DNA of 64,000 nt from Meandrina meandrites. Its lineage: Eukaryota > Cnidaria > Anthozoa > Scleractinia > Meandrinidae. Numbering within the stretch: position 1 is the first letter of the stretch; every line of letters starts with the position of its first letter. Shown here piece by piece: positions 33,899 through 44,975 of this stretch. The stretch spans positions 17,645,437 to 17,709,436 of the forward strand of contig OY855905.1 in NCBI GenBank assembly GCA_963693305.1, in the 5' to 3' direction. The notes under the pieces are model-generated. The model saw only the letters and a list, made by a program, of their open reading frames with translations, was not told the DNA's origin and did not search any database. A program made the translations under genes and the position numbers.

Positions 33899-35618
33899 TT
33901 AAGGTGTTGCATTCATTGGCAAAAACATCTGGAGAAGATGAGAGACGATGAGCACGAATTAACATTGCTTTCAGGAGTGAATTTTTGTACCTGTTGTCAA
34001 CGTTACTTTGATAGTGCAGTAAGAGGCCTTTGTTTGTTGCTTTTCTGTGGACGTGTGTTACTAGCCGATTTCCTGTAATTTCAATTTCCATTCCAACGAA
34101 GGGTAGCTTGTTGTTAGTTACTGTTTCCATCGTAAAGTTGATTGAAGGATGGGCTTCATTCAACGTTGTTAAAAGGGCTTCAGCAGATCCAAGGTCAGGT
34201 ACCGTAGCTAAGGTGTCACCCACGTACCTTCTGTAGAAAGTGGGCATCTTGCCCTCGCTTTCCAGCTTATCCTCGACTGAACATATGAAAACATTCGCCA
34301 TAAGTGGACCCAAGGGTGAGCCCATTGCAACTCCATCGATTTGTTCATAAAGATGTCCGTTAAACTGCAAAAGTTGATGTTTTGTAGCAACCCTCAATAA
34401 CTCAACAATATCATCACGAATGTTCAACTGATGGGTTTCGTTAAACCAGTTCCCAGCAAAGGCTTTGTTGGCTAGAATCTGGATGGTTTCTTCAAAGAGG
34501 ACACTTGTGAATAATGCCAACACATCATACGATACAAAAATATCATTTTTGTTGAACTGAAGCTGTTGGATTTCCTGAGCAAACTTGAAGATGTCAGAGA
34601 TTGTGTATTTGTTGGTCGAGAAGGGCTTTAACTTCTCATCTAGCCATTTTGCTAAGGCGTAGTTGTAGGTGCTGGTCGCAGAGAGAATAGGCCGCATGGC
34701 CAGATGCTTTTTGTGTGTCTTAGGTAATCCATAGAGATGTGCTAATCTGGTCCCTTTTGGACAGAGCAATTCAGCAATGTGTTTAGGAAGAATTCTGCGG
34801 ACGACTGAGTCGAGATGTTTTTCTTTTTCCAACAAAGGATGGTAATGTTTTGGGGGTCTACCTCTTCTACTTGGCCTTTCCGAGTCAACCGGCTTAAATT
34901 TTGTTGCATCATTGATAGATTCCTCGGAGAGTAAACGAACATAATCAGATTTGTCCATTACAACGACACCGGACCCCTTGTCCGGTTTTGGGATGACAAT
35001 ATCACTACGTTTCTTCAGCTGGTTGATTGAATGTACTAGGGCCTTTGGTGGTCTTGGGCCTTTCCGTTCAATATAATTCAGTGCAATGGATCGTAGTGTT
35101 GTGGTGGCTAACTCTTTCTTGTCTTCAGGAATTGTTGGTTTGAGTTTCCAGAAGGCTTTTTCAAAACTGGCTTGGACATCCATGGGGGAGATATGGCGCC
35201 GGGGAAGTGAAAACTTTAGACCACGGCAGAGAACAAGCTTCTGGAAGAAAGAAAGCTTATAAGATGAAATACTTTGGATATGTTCATCGACATCGACATC
35301 TTTCTGTATCAGGCGCGCAATCTTTGAGACGTGGTCGCTCATCAGTTTCTGGTACTGTTTCTTACGGAGATCAACCATCGTTTTCAGGACACACAAATAG
35401 CGAAACGAAGGACAGTTCTGACGGATTTCATCATAGACATCAGCGATCTGTTTCTTTAAAGCGGCATTCTTGTTTGATTTTAAGCGTAATTCCTCAAGGA
35501 TGACGTTCTGAGCGAATTGTGTTGAAGACTGCCTCCACTTGTTAGACTTCGTTTCGTCTACCTTGGAGTAACACCAAAGTTTTGACAGAGTCGAAGGAAT
35601 TCGATAGCTCCATCGCAT
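33899..35618 (-). pseudogene. Penelope-like reverse transcriptase, catalytic box mutated
   Basis: About 573 native residues are read from 35618 to the TTAA at 33899-33902. Visible motifs in order are IVIPKPDKGSGVVVMDKSDY (RT fingers), LYGLPKTHK, RPILSATSTYNYALAKWLDE, the motif A strand IFVSYDVLALFTSV, the motif B loop DGVAMGSPLGPLMANVF, and motif C YRRYVGDTLA. The family carries Y-V-D-D at that last site; here the first catalytic aspartate is glycine, a single-base change (GAT to GGT). The frame then reads into the TTAA transposon for 21 foreign residues before a stop. Penelope RTs copy the element RNA at chromosomal nicks or ends. The start at 35618 is the first ATG in the frame and may not be the true one. 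Confidence 0.9.
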
Positions 35619-35772
35619 TTGACTTGTTTAACACTAAGCTGTTCAAGTCGCCTGAACAAGCTTAATTGGTTATCGCGTTGTAGATTTCGAATAACAAAAT
35701 GTTTTGTAAAACATTTGAGAAGGAATATTAGTGATATAAAAAGTGAACAACAACGTTTCGATGACAGTGAAC

Positions 35773-36212
35773 AAAGTGGTAGAAGCCAAGCCTCCTATAA
35801 ATCAACATTGCGTTGTTTACAAATTCGCATGTAATCTGTGTGATGCAGATTATGTCGGGTTCACATCCCGACATCTTTTTCAACGCATCACTGAGCATAA
35901 ATATTCTGCGATTGGTCAACACTTAAAACAAGACCACAAGCTGCAAGGTTACAGTGTACAAAAACAGTTCACTGTTTTAAAGAAATGCCGCACGAAGCTG
36001 GATTGTTTACTTTACGAAATGCTCTTTGTCAGGAACATAAAGCCAAAACTCAACACACAATCAGACTGTGCCAAACTGTTTACTTAAATTGACTATGTAA
36101 ATAGATTTTCACACCCTAAATATTTTCATTCACTCTCCGATCACTATATAAAGCCTCAACTTTGTATTTTAATTTTAACTTGATAATGATGACATGGAGT
36201 CATCGAAATGTC
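35773..36212 (+). mobile_element. Inverted, 5'-truncated second Penelope copy (GIY-YIG part)
   Basis: From 35773 the plus strand encodes VVEAKPPINQHCVVYKFAC, NLCDADYVGFTSRHLFQRIT and so on to a stop at 36087, nearly identical to the endonuclease of the larger copy. The 3' region and hammerhead-like hairpin follow at 36180-36212. It begins abruptly right after the 5' end of the larger copy (GTTTCGATGAC at 35755-35765), so the two copies are joined back to back with their 3' ends facing outward. The reverse transcriptase is absent. Confidence 0.9.
36180..36211 (+). other. Hammerhead-like hairpin, twin Penelope copy
   Basis: TTGATAA, stem GATGAC/GTCATC, then GAAATG. It is identical to the 31.1-kb hairpin except after GAAA, where C is replaced by T. 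Confidence 0.55.
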
Positions 36213-36245
36213 GTTGTTCACTTTTTATATCTTTAATATTCCTTC

Positions 36246-36432
36246 TCAAATGTTTTAAAGATTCCCCATTTTAAAGATTCCCCCATTTTAAAGATTCCCG
36301 TTTTTAAAGATTGCCCGTTTTAAAGATTCCCGCTTTTAAAGATTCCCAGTGTTAAAGATTCCTTCTTTTAAAGATTCCCCGTTTTAAAGATTCCCCCGTT
36401 TTAAAGATTCCCCAGCCCATTCCCTGTTTTAA
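36246..36432 (-). repeat. 16-bp tandem array, right end (about 11 units)
   Basis: The same unit as at 29718-29996, in inverse orientation (TTTTAAAGATTCCCCG). Two more units lie at 31055-31092, on the other side of the Penelope insertion. Confidence 0.93.
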
Positions 36433-36441
36433 AGATAGCCG

Positions 36442-38698
36442 ACAAAAATGCTTTTTCTGGCTTCCCGCAGGCTTGTGGTTGGACAAATTATTGCCTAAAG
36501 ATCTATTTTAATCGAGAATACTAAAGGGGTTGACAGACGTCATGTGACTCCTGTAGTTTCGGGTCTTTTGGCATGAAAATTGCCGAAACGCTACTCGCTG
36601 GAAATTTAATGCTGCCAAATTTTCTCTTTCGAACTCAGCCATCACAATTTATAAGCAAAATAACTTTGGTTTTATCTGCTTCGTTTTGTTTGACCTTTGT
36701 TGTCGTTTGTAGCATACAGTATTTGACAGCCCTGTTGACACCTATAATGTTCCGTTTGCTGGAGATTACAGGTCACTCATTTATTTTGTTGGGCAACGAG
36801 CCACAAAGGACAATCAGTTGCTGTGGATTTATTTTATTCACCAAAAAGGCTGATATTGTTGTACTTGCTACTAGAGAATCGGTTTTTGGTAGACTCATTT
36901 TCTCTAATCTGGACCTCGAACTGCAATGTTGTCATTTAGGCATGACGTATGGTTTGTCTAAATAAAGACAAACGTCTGGAGAATGGAAGTGGCAACTTCT
37001 TTTTATAGAATAAGTGACACGCTGAAAAAGCATGTTACCATAGAGTGTTTGCACAAGGATTTTTGTGCTGATACATGTTCCTTCAATTTTATGGTAGTGA
37101 AAATGGATTTTACTTCGCGAAAAATGATAAAATGAAACGCACACTGAATTATATTGTTCTTGATCGGAAAAGTAACAAAAGACCTGTCGACGGATTTGTT
37201 TAGAAATTGACACGTGAAAATATTCATTCCATGGACAGTTCTATTTTTGATTTTTCACCGAACTGTTTTCATGCATAGTTAGACATAACTTTGATTTTAA
37301 CGCCATGAAAAATGGCTTTTCCTTAGACAACATCCGAATCCGAATTTTTGGAGATAATGTTCAGTCAGAGCAGTGGAGCATTGAACTTTTCGATCAGTTT
37401 TGAGTTAGTCGCACATTGTTTTGTTTAAGACTCATGCAAGAGGCACAGAATATAAGTTTTGCAATGTGAGAATGATAAAACTCATTCAGTTTCATTCAAC
37501 TAATTCGGGAAGCAGAATTTTTTCCCCTTGTATGAATCATATAAATTATGCTTAAAGGGCAACTTTTCATGTGAGAAGGATGAAACTATTTCGAAAGGCG
37601 GAATTCCCCAAGTTACAAGAATAAAACTCCCTCGGGAGTCAAATTGATTCCTGTCACAGACCGCGAACACAGTATTACATGTCATGTAAAGCCGGACCAG
37701 AAAGCTTAGCTTAGCAGCCGGACACCAGGAAGTAAGCATCACACAGGCCAAATACTGGAATTTCATTCCTCAAAACCTAAAATTTGTCAAGCGCAGTGCA
37801 TCAAACGGCAGCTTTAAAGACAGCAGTGGTGCACATGAATGTGATGGCTTTTATATTTGCATGACGTTTAACTAAACACTACAATGGGCAAAGGTCACGC
37901 TATTTTTTACACAATCCGCTGTTTGTGTTTGACTGGGCCTTGCTGTCCTCGCTTGACTCGCTTATCATTGAAAAGCATTATTATGCAAATATCTGGATAT
38001 AGAATGGATACAGAATGGAAGAATGGATAGACAAGGAGTAAAAAAAAAACAAGTTCACTAATTAAGATGTTTCCCCGGGGCTTTCCCGCATTCATTATTG
38101 TCTTGGATTTCTCCAAGTTTAATATGAATACAACGAAATCTGATGGATGTCAAATTCAAAAATGCTTTAAAAAGTTAGTCTGAATTGCAAAAGAATCATA
38201 TTGAACCGAAAAATAAATCTATTGAAGCCTTGCAGCAAACTTACAGAACATAATCATTGACTGAAAACATGTTGTTCGCGAATTGCCAACTCCACTCTTA
38301 AATTAATTCAACAACGATGGGTTGAAAAAGACTGTCCATCTGCCTTAATTCCTAGGTGTTAAAGCCACCAAGAAATTATTAATTAAAAGGCATTCCGGAA
38401 AAGTTATACATAAAAACAACGCATTGAAAGAAAATGTGCCAATTGATGAGTTCAGCTGTTGTTAACACAAGCATTCAGAAAATAGACTGTTTACATACTC
38501 TGCGAAATATTTTTTTATGAATGGAAATCAGAATTCCCAATTGCTAGCGGAAATATTTTGTTTTTGGTCTTAATGACTAATTTTCTTGTTTTGTTTCCAT
38601 TTATAAAAGAACTTATTTGTCAATTTGTTGTGAACCCCCCTCTTCCCTCCCTCCACCCGACAACATATGAACGGGACAAGATACGCTTGTCATTCCCT
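36442..38698. other. Intron sequence, unassigned
   Basis: A 130-codon plus-strand frame (36573-36965) starts with MKIAETLLAGNLMLPNFLF and includes a hydrophobic segment. It has no recognisable domain and lies in an intron on the opposite strand, so it is not called as a gene. No element ends were identified. Confidence 0.35.
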
Positions 38699-39351
38699 TA
38701 AGGGGGGAGACTCTTAACTACAGATCCAGTGCAGTTGCTAAGGAATGGCTGAAGACTGTATTCTGAAGCAAGCGATTTTGAAACTTTTTGTAACGCTTAA
38801 TGGTGAATTTTATTTGGCGGAATACCTGCTTTGAAAAATAAATCATTGCGCGTGCAAAACTAGTGCCAGTCCCAAACCGGGCGTTAGAATTTAAAATCCC
38901 TAAAACTCCACGGAAACAAGGTAAAATTCCGATTTCTTTTACGAATCAAAGATAACATAGCCCTCTTTATAATCTGACGTATGCTTTTACCGTTTACACG
39001 AAAAAAGGAAACGCTACTGATGAAAGTCTGTAAATACGAGTGTTTATTACGCCATATCTCTGACAATAATCCGAATTTCACAAAAACGATACGCCACATT
39101 GCGCATGCGGACGTTCTTTATCTATTGATGCTCATTTTAAGTTTTAAGTCTGTCCGTCGTTTGTGTTTTAGGGTTTATTCTGTTCTGGCCATGTGACGGG
39201 TTAAATATCGCCGTGACATGAAATTCTTGGAGGAATCTTCAAAAGAACAAACTCATGCAAAAAGCTTATCTGTATGAGTTCTGATTTCCAAAATATGGCA
39301 ATTAGAAACCTGCCTTAGAAACAAATTGGTAGTTAAGAGTCACCCCCCTTA
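38699..39351. mobile_element. 653-bp MITE with TAAGGGGGG ends
   Basis: TAAGGGGGGAGACTCTTAAC at the left mirrors the right end (GTTAAGAGTCACCCCCCTTA). The target duplication is unclear. No coding content was recognised. Confidence 0.75.
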
Positions 39352-40149
39352 GAGGGATGTAATATAATGATTTTGGTTCCCCTACATACATCCTCTTTAG
39401 GTTTTAAGGACAGATTGCCCATGTTGCTAACCAATAAGCATAACCGTAGCTCTTATTTGTCTGTCATGGTATCTCTTGGGGGTCCAAAAAAGAGCCACGC
39501 CCAGATTGGCATCCTTTATGGGAAAGTAAAACTCAAAGCAGCAAGGGACCACCATAATGCTGCTCAAGAAGGATCTACAAGATACCTAATCAGCAGAAAA
39601 AGATTTAACATTGACAGTTTGCATAAATGGCGTCTGCATTTGAATAACAATACTTATACATTCTAAGCCTCACATTCACGTAAAAAAATATTTTGTTTAT
39701 AAACATCCACATGAGGCTAAGGATGTACACGTTATTGCTATTCAAATCTGGACACAATTTATGCAAAGTGTCCATTACAAACAATACAGCAAGGCTGATA
39801 CTACATAAAAAAGTAGGCTTTGCAAGAAACCAACACGACAGCTGTCCTGCTTTATCGGTTCTGGTTGTGCAGGTGTGAACGTCCACTATTTCATTTAGTA
39901 TCAGCCTTGTTGCATTGTTTGTATTGTTATCCTCATTGGGGGTAAATCAAGTTTTCCGACAAACATCCCCCCTTTCATATAGTGATATGGGGATACTCCC
40001 AGGTCTTGTCCCAGGTTTCCGCAATTTAGTGACACAATTTACATTGGACTGCGTTAGAGTGTGTAATGCGATCTTCTTTTTCTTGATTGATAAGTTTTTT
40101 TGTCACCTTGAAGCTCAATTTTCACATTTTGAGAATTAAGTTGAGTCGT
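39352..40149. other. Intron sequence, unassigned
   Basis: A short inverted pair (CATTCTAAGCCTCACATTC against ATGAGGCTAAGGATGT) lies at 39658-39730. A 100-codon plus-strand frame (39367-39666) has no recognisable domain. Confidence 0.35.
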
Positions 40150-40720
40150 TTGAATTTTCGAGTGACTGTCAACTCATATTTGACTGGTAGTGTGTATCGA
40201 CTCATTGTGGACTTGTGAACATCCAGACTTAACGATTTCCTTCAACAACTAAGTGGCAGCACTTGTGCTCTAATGGCCAGCAACATTATATTTTTACAAC
40301 TGAGGAAATGGCCATCATGTTTTCCTTTCCTCGCACGTCACATCTACATCACAATGTGGTATCTTGACCTACTCTGTCTATGCAAATCAACATGAAAACA
40401 TGGCCGCAGCATGCTACGATCATGTAAACACATCTTTGAAATGCTTTTTGCCTGCTAGGGACATTTACAAATCCAACAAGGTAAGATTGCAAGTGAATTG
40501 TATCGAAAAGTCACACTACTGGCTGACCGTGGACAATGTAAAGAACAAAATGCTTTATTTATTTTTTTGCATACATTATTTCTTGAAAACAAAGCAAAGA
40601 CCAGCAAAATAAATTACAGAACAAACACCCAGAACAATGCTAAGCACATGTAAACAAGCCTGCATGCAAAATTTTGAGTTGTTTTGACAATGTTCAATTT
40701 AGCCAAAATTTGCTGATAGA
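40150..40720 (+). repeat. Half copy of the 22.9-24.2 kb TIR element
   Basis: Diverged but collinear with 23640-24150. Shared phrases include CATCCNGACTTAA, AAACATGGCC, and the arm TTTTGACAATGTTCAATTTAGCC. Only the right half and one arm are present. Confidence 0.7.
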
Positions 40721-40814
40721 GGATGTTATATTGCACGCAGCCTTTCAAGACTCTTTCAATTATTCTCGTTTTTATAATTCCAGAGTTTATTTCCATTTCC
40801 GACAAATTTTTAAG

Positions 40815-41640
40815 TAATAGATCAATCAAAGATCTCTTCGAGATCTGACTATTTTGCATGGAGTATGCGAAGGGGAAAAGATGATAACATTGAAAGTGAT
40901 TTGCGATGCATTAACCCATTGACTTCCAGTCCCGAAGGCTTTTATTACCGCGCACCCCACCCCCAAAAATTACCGGCTCTTTTACGGCATTTAACATAAA
41001 CATGCGAGTGGAAAAAAATAAACCATATGCATACTAAATTCAGACAAATAATTCGTTTCTAGACAGCTGAAAGACCAATTTATGATTTAAAATGCTTATC
41101 AACTTTAATAAATTGATCCCAAACCAAACTTGAAGATGGTGGAAAAAAATTCTTCACCTCCGCGTAAAATTTTAACAACTCGCAAAAACATGAACTGTTT
41201 GTACAAAATATAATACTACTTCAAAATGCTCTTGTGAAAGGTAGGTTTTTATTCTGTACAACTGTCACTGACATTTTAACAACTAGTGGTATTATCTTGC
41301 AGAAAAGCGGTAATTGGGGAAAAAAAATTATTGCGAATCATGAACATGGTGCCGTGAGATAGCGCAAAACCGCTTGCAAAACTACTGAATTCCTTCCACA
41401 AAATTAACACTCATATTGCGTTTTATGCTTTCCATCACTGTAACTAATAATAAAAATACTTGTTTGTATTTTCTGAAGTGCTGCTGGTAATAAATCTTTA
41501 CATATAAACAAAACAATGGTAACTCATTCGCAAGAAATGCGTATTCAGATGTCACCATGTGCTTTTCAAATCAATTCGCTTCAAAAGCCTAAAATTCCAA
41601 ACGTAAACTGGACAATTGAAGGAGCCGAAAATGGTTTACA
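40815..41640. repeat. Segment duplicated in inverse orientation at 49.2-51.6 kb; carries the empty site
   Basis: Matches the reverse complement of 49240-49627 plus 51061-51540. Shared phrases include GGTGCCGTGAGATAGCG, AATTACCGCTTTTCTG (inverse), GAAAGGTAGGTTTT, AAAGATCTCTTCGAGATCTG and TCCAAACGTAAACTGG. At about 41268-41276 the target GTGACAG (inverse CTGTCAC) is single, with no insertion. Confidence 0.85.
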
Positions 41641-43454
41641 AGGAAGAGAATTAAGTCAAGAAAGCCGTGTTCCCCATCAACAAGGTATAAAAACAAATAT
41701 GCGTTAACAGTTTTAAACGAAGAACTCAGGTGGAGAAAAAATTCCATTCTTTCAGGAGGCTCGTTTAGAGATTACAATTTGCTTTAGGTTTCGAAGCGTT
41801 CAACTCTCTGAGTTGTTGGCAAAGCAAATTTGTCATTGGAGTAGAGCAAAAGGAATGAAGAGTGATACCCACCAAAAACAACTTATGTAATAGTGTTTAG
41901 TATCGGATGCTATCTGTATTTAAGGAATTGTTGTTAGTATTATTTCCGATTTCATGAGTTGTATTGTCAAAAAACTTCAAGGTTACTACGGACTAATAAA
42001 TATTCATTGATTAAAATTCAGTGAACCCTGATTAAAATTCAAGTTTCTTGATCAGTGTCTTGATCAGTTTTTGAACTAATTGAATGTGTCTTGATCGATA
42101 TGTTCATTGGGTATCAACATACATGCAGCTGACCAGATTGATGCAAGCTGATTGGATCATCAGCTCATGAATTATTAATGAGTTTGAGAAGTGCCCATGA
42201 AGCAAAACTTACTTTTGCAGAAATTTATTGCACTTCATACTGCCCTTTTACTGGAATAGCAAATTGTGCAAAAAAAATCCTTTTTCCTTAGAAGAAAAAG
42301 CTTTGTGATGAAGGTGTTTCAAATATCGAGTCCACTTTGGCCAAGTGCAAATGAAGATGAACACTTGAAAGCATCAAACTTTGAGGCCAAAAAGATATAA
42401 AGTAAAGTTTAGACTTCTTTAAATGAATATTTGATTTGCTAACAACATAAACTAACATATCAAACAAACCAGCAGTGTCATGGGTAAACCCTACAGCATG
42501 GTTCTGATTTCCGGATGCATTGTGTGTTTCTCTCAGCTAATTCTAAGGTCAGGAATAAGTTTTTCATAAATTACATGTCAGATAACCTTTGTTAGAAAAC
42601 TAAATTATATATACCACATTCATTCATTACATTAAGTACACAAGGTGATCACTATTTGCCTCATGAGATAGGGCCTAATATGGTTGGCCGGGGTCTCATA
42701 TTATGTTGTACGCAGGTGCCTGCGTGATATGGGGATCTGATATGCTACACTGTTTGTTATGATCCAAACCTACAAGTAACATTTGGATGAAGAAAAGTCC
42801 GTGTTTGTGAAGGCAACTCCACACCAGTCCATTCCTTGTGGTAGTAAGCCGTTGCTTTTTTGCCATTTACAATTGAAGAAGGCTGAAGGTTTTCGGTTGA
42901 AACCTCTCATTTCAAGCTCTGTTGTGAATGTTCTTTCACGTTTCACTAAGTTAGCATCAACAACATTTCAAGAAGTTGTTATGGTTAACACCATATTTAC
43001 TCAATGTCACCCCATGTCTGGGACGGTCCCTATTAAAATGCCATCAAGAAACATTTTGGAATGAAACATAGCACCACAATAACAACGACAACTACCAAAA
43101 CATAGGCTTAAACGTCAATGTGCCATAGCAGTCCCTTTACCGATCAGAGTAAAGTAGCTGCATCAGGGAAATTTTTCACCACAATGTTGTTTTGGGGGTG
43201 CATTACTTAGGATGATGGTACTTATCTGTATATTTGCTGTTTTGGGGGTTTGTGCTTGTTTGAAAAATAGAGTAAAAAGAATGAAGGGCAATATTATTCT
43301 AGAAAACCTGCCATAAGCTACATGAAATAAGTACCTGTGAATAAAATAACAGGAACAAACAATATTCAACTTGCACCACTCATACTCAGTGTTTAACTCC
43401 TGTGTGGCAAATACAGTGTATCAGATACTGGAAAAAGCTGAAAGCACATCTTAC
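41641..43454. other. Intron sequence, unassigned
   Basis: Short direct repeats of GATTAAAATTCA and TGTCTTGATCAG occur near 42010-42085. Loosely repeated GATATGGGG-type phrases occur near 42660-42745. No element boundaries or extra exons were recognised. Confidence 0.35.
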
Positions 43455-43583
43455 TGGTTTGATTTCTATACATTCCACTGGTTCATTCTTATCAAAACCG
43501 TCTTTACTTCTCCAGCATTTAATTGTTGCATGTCTCAAAACGCACCACAGTCGACACCACGAAAACTGGCTTCCAGTCATCCT
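43455..43583 (-). CDS. Rhotekin-like gene, PH domain N-terminal half
   Basis: This 129-base exon starts after ATTATTTTCAG and ends before GTAAGAT, phase 0 at both ends. It encodes 43 residues: RMTGSQFSWCRLWCVLRHA, then TIKCWRSKDGFDKNEP, then VECIEIKP. This is the first four beta strands of a PH domain, with the W-C-R-L-W-C-V-L core in strands one and two. PH domains bind phosphoinositides or protein partners at membranes. The basic residues that would set lipid specificity cannot be judged from this alone. The upstream exon is only 1.9 kb away; the downstream one lies across an 18-kb transposon-filled intron. Confidence 0.85.
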
Positions 43584-44261
43584 CTGAAAATAATCAGTGT
43601 ATATAAAAAACAGCTGGTAATAAAACAACAGAAAAAGGATATTCATGCATGCACAGTGAATGATCTATCATGATGGATCACGATTATTATGGTATCATCA
43701 ATGGATGTAAATTTTATGCAAATAGGCATATGCTCATGACTCGGTTTTTAATTGAATTTTTATCCTTCTTAATTCAAATACACCTGTTTGGAGGTCCCAA
43801 TAGAAAGAAATAATGTATGGTAAAGAAGACTTGACCGCCAAAAATGAGAAAATTGATGAACCACTTAAGTTCTCAAAAGCTGGACTACATATGGATTTCA
43901 GTTCAAGACAGGAAAGGAGAAAATTAAAGTACGTTATGATTATGGAATAGTTAATGAACAATTCCATGGCATTTTTTTCTGGTATGACGATGATGAACAG
44001 CAGTTATTTTGCCCCTTCCCTGTTAAAGCAGAAACGCTTGATGAAATCTTTGGACAAGAGTACATGATAGGATCTAAATGATTTTCAAAAACAGCTAAAA
44101 AATGCCTTAACTGCATTGAACATTTTGTACAGTGTAGGTTAACGGGTTGCGGCAGCAGGCTATAATTATTCCTCACATTTCAACTTGAATTTCATTTTCA
44201 AGTTTAGGGTCCAATGATGCCAGTCTGTGTGTGTGGTTTTGAGCCTTACTTTGGTTAAGGC

Positions 44262-44975
44262 CCGGTTTACAAGCAGGCAGGGTAACCCTAGTGCTAGAAA
44301 TAGGAGCTCTGTCACGGGGATTTTACAGATTATTGGTCTATACTGTTCTAAAATTAGTGGAAGGCAACTTAACCCATGAAAATCAATACCTTTGAACATT
44401 TAAAGGAAGATATAACCTTAATATGTGGATAGAAATCTAACTACGGCTATCAAAATAGATTTTTTTGTAGACGTGTGGAAATAACTTGAAAAGTTTAGCT
44501 AAACTTTTCAAGTTGTAATCATTTCCATCGGAGCCATCTGCAGGTAAAGACGCTTGTTAACAGTTTTGGTGCTCTAATATTGCAATTGTCAATAAAAACG
44601 GACTATTATTTTTTGGTTTCCTTCAACACAAATATAAATTTTGGCTGTTCAAAAATCTGTTAAAATCCATGACAAAGCCCCTTTAAAATAGCCCGGAGTT
44701 TACATGCAAAATTTCACAGGTACGGTACTAGTACCCTACCACCAAGACAACATGTGGTCACTAAGCATTGGAAACAACATCCAAAGGGTCTGGAAATAAA
44801 AACGGTTGTCCCGGGTAGGTGAGTTGTCCCCAGTAGCCAAGCATTTACAAGGGTTACCCTGACACTACTGTAGCCCAAACTGCCATGTAAACACATCATT
44901 GAAAACAAGAACACTAGGGTAACCCTCTTGCCAGGGTAACACTAGAACTGACATTACCCTACCTCTTTGAAAACA
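44262..44975. mobile_element. Probable MITE with GGGTAACCCTAG ends
   Basis: GGCAGGGTAACCCTAGTGCTAG near the left is mirrored near the right by CTAGAACTGACATTACCCTACC and ACACTAGGGTAACCCT. Ends are imprecise and the match is imperfect. A perfect 32-base palindrome (44484-44515, AACTTGAAAAGTTTAG and its complement) lies inside. Confidence 0.45.

Larger units (their letters stand above)
31131..35765 (-). mobile_element. Penelope-like retroelement, nearly full length, with two nested insertions
   Basis: The order on the minus strand is terminal repeat segment (35765-35690), N-terminal region and reverse transcriptase (35618-33899), GIY-YIG endonuclease (32291-31714), 3' untranslated part and terminal repeat segment (to 31131). 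The phrase GATATAAAAAGTGAACAAC occurs at both ends, as expected of Penelope pseudo-LTRs. Two later transposons interrupt it: a TTAA element at 32296-33898 inside the coding frame and a 454-bp element at 31244-31697 in the 3' part. Once those are discounted the reading frame from RT to endonuclease is continuous. The RT catalytic box is mutated, so this copy is unlikely to be active. Confidence 0.92.
29681..36441. mobile_element. Element whose inverted ends are 16-bp minisatellite arrays, split by Penelope insertions
   Basis: The left end TTGGCTATCTTTAAA mirrors the right end (inverse TCGGCTATCTTTAAAAC). GGGAATGGGCTGG follows closely in both. Inside each end lies an array of the 16-bp unit CGGGGAATCTTTAAAA, pointing inward from both sides. 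The right array starts at about 31055. It is interrupted at 31092 by the Penelope pair and resumes at 36246. Without the Penelope DNA the element would be about 1.6 kb. Its core (30000-31050) has short open frames without domains. Confidence 0.7.

Noticed and set aside
36573..36965. 130-codon plus-strand frame with a hydrophobic segment
   Set aside because: No recognisable family, no upstream regulatory or splice evidence; reported only as an unassigned stretch.
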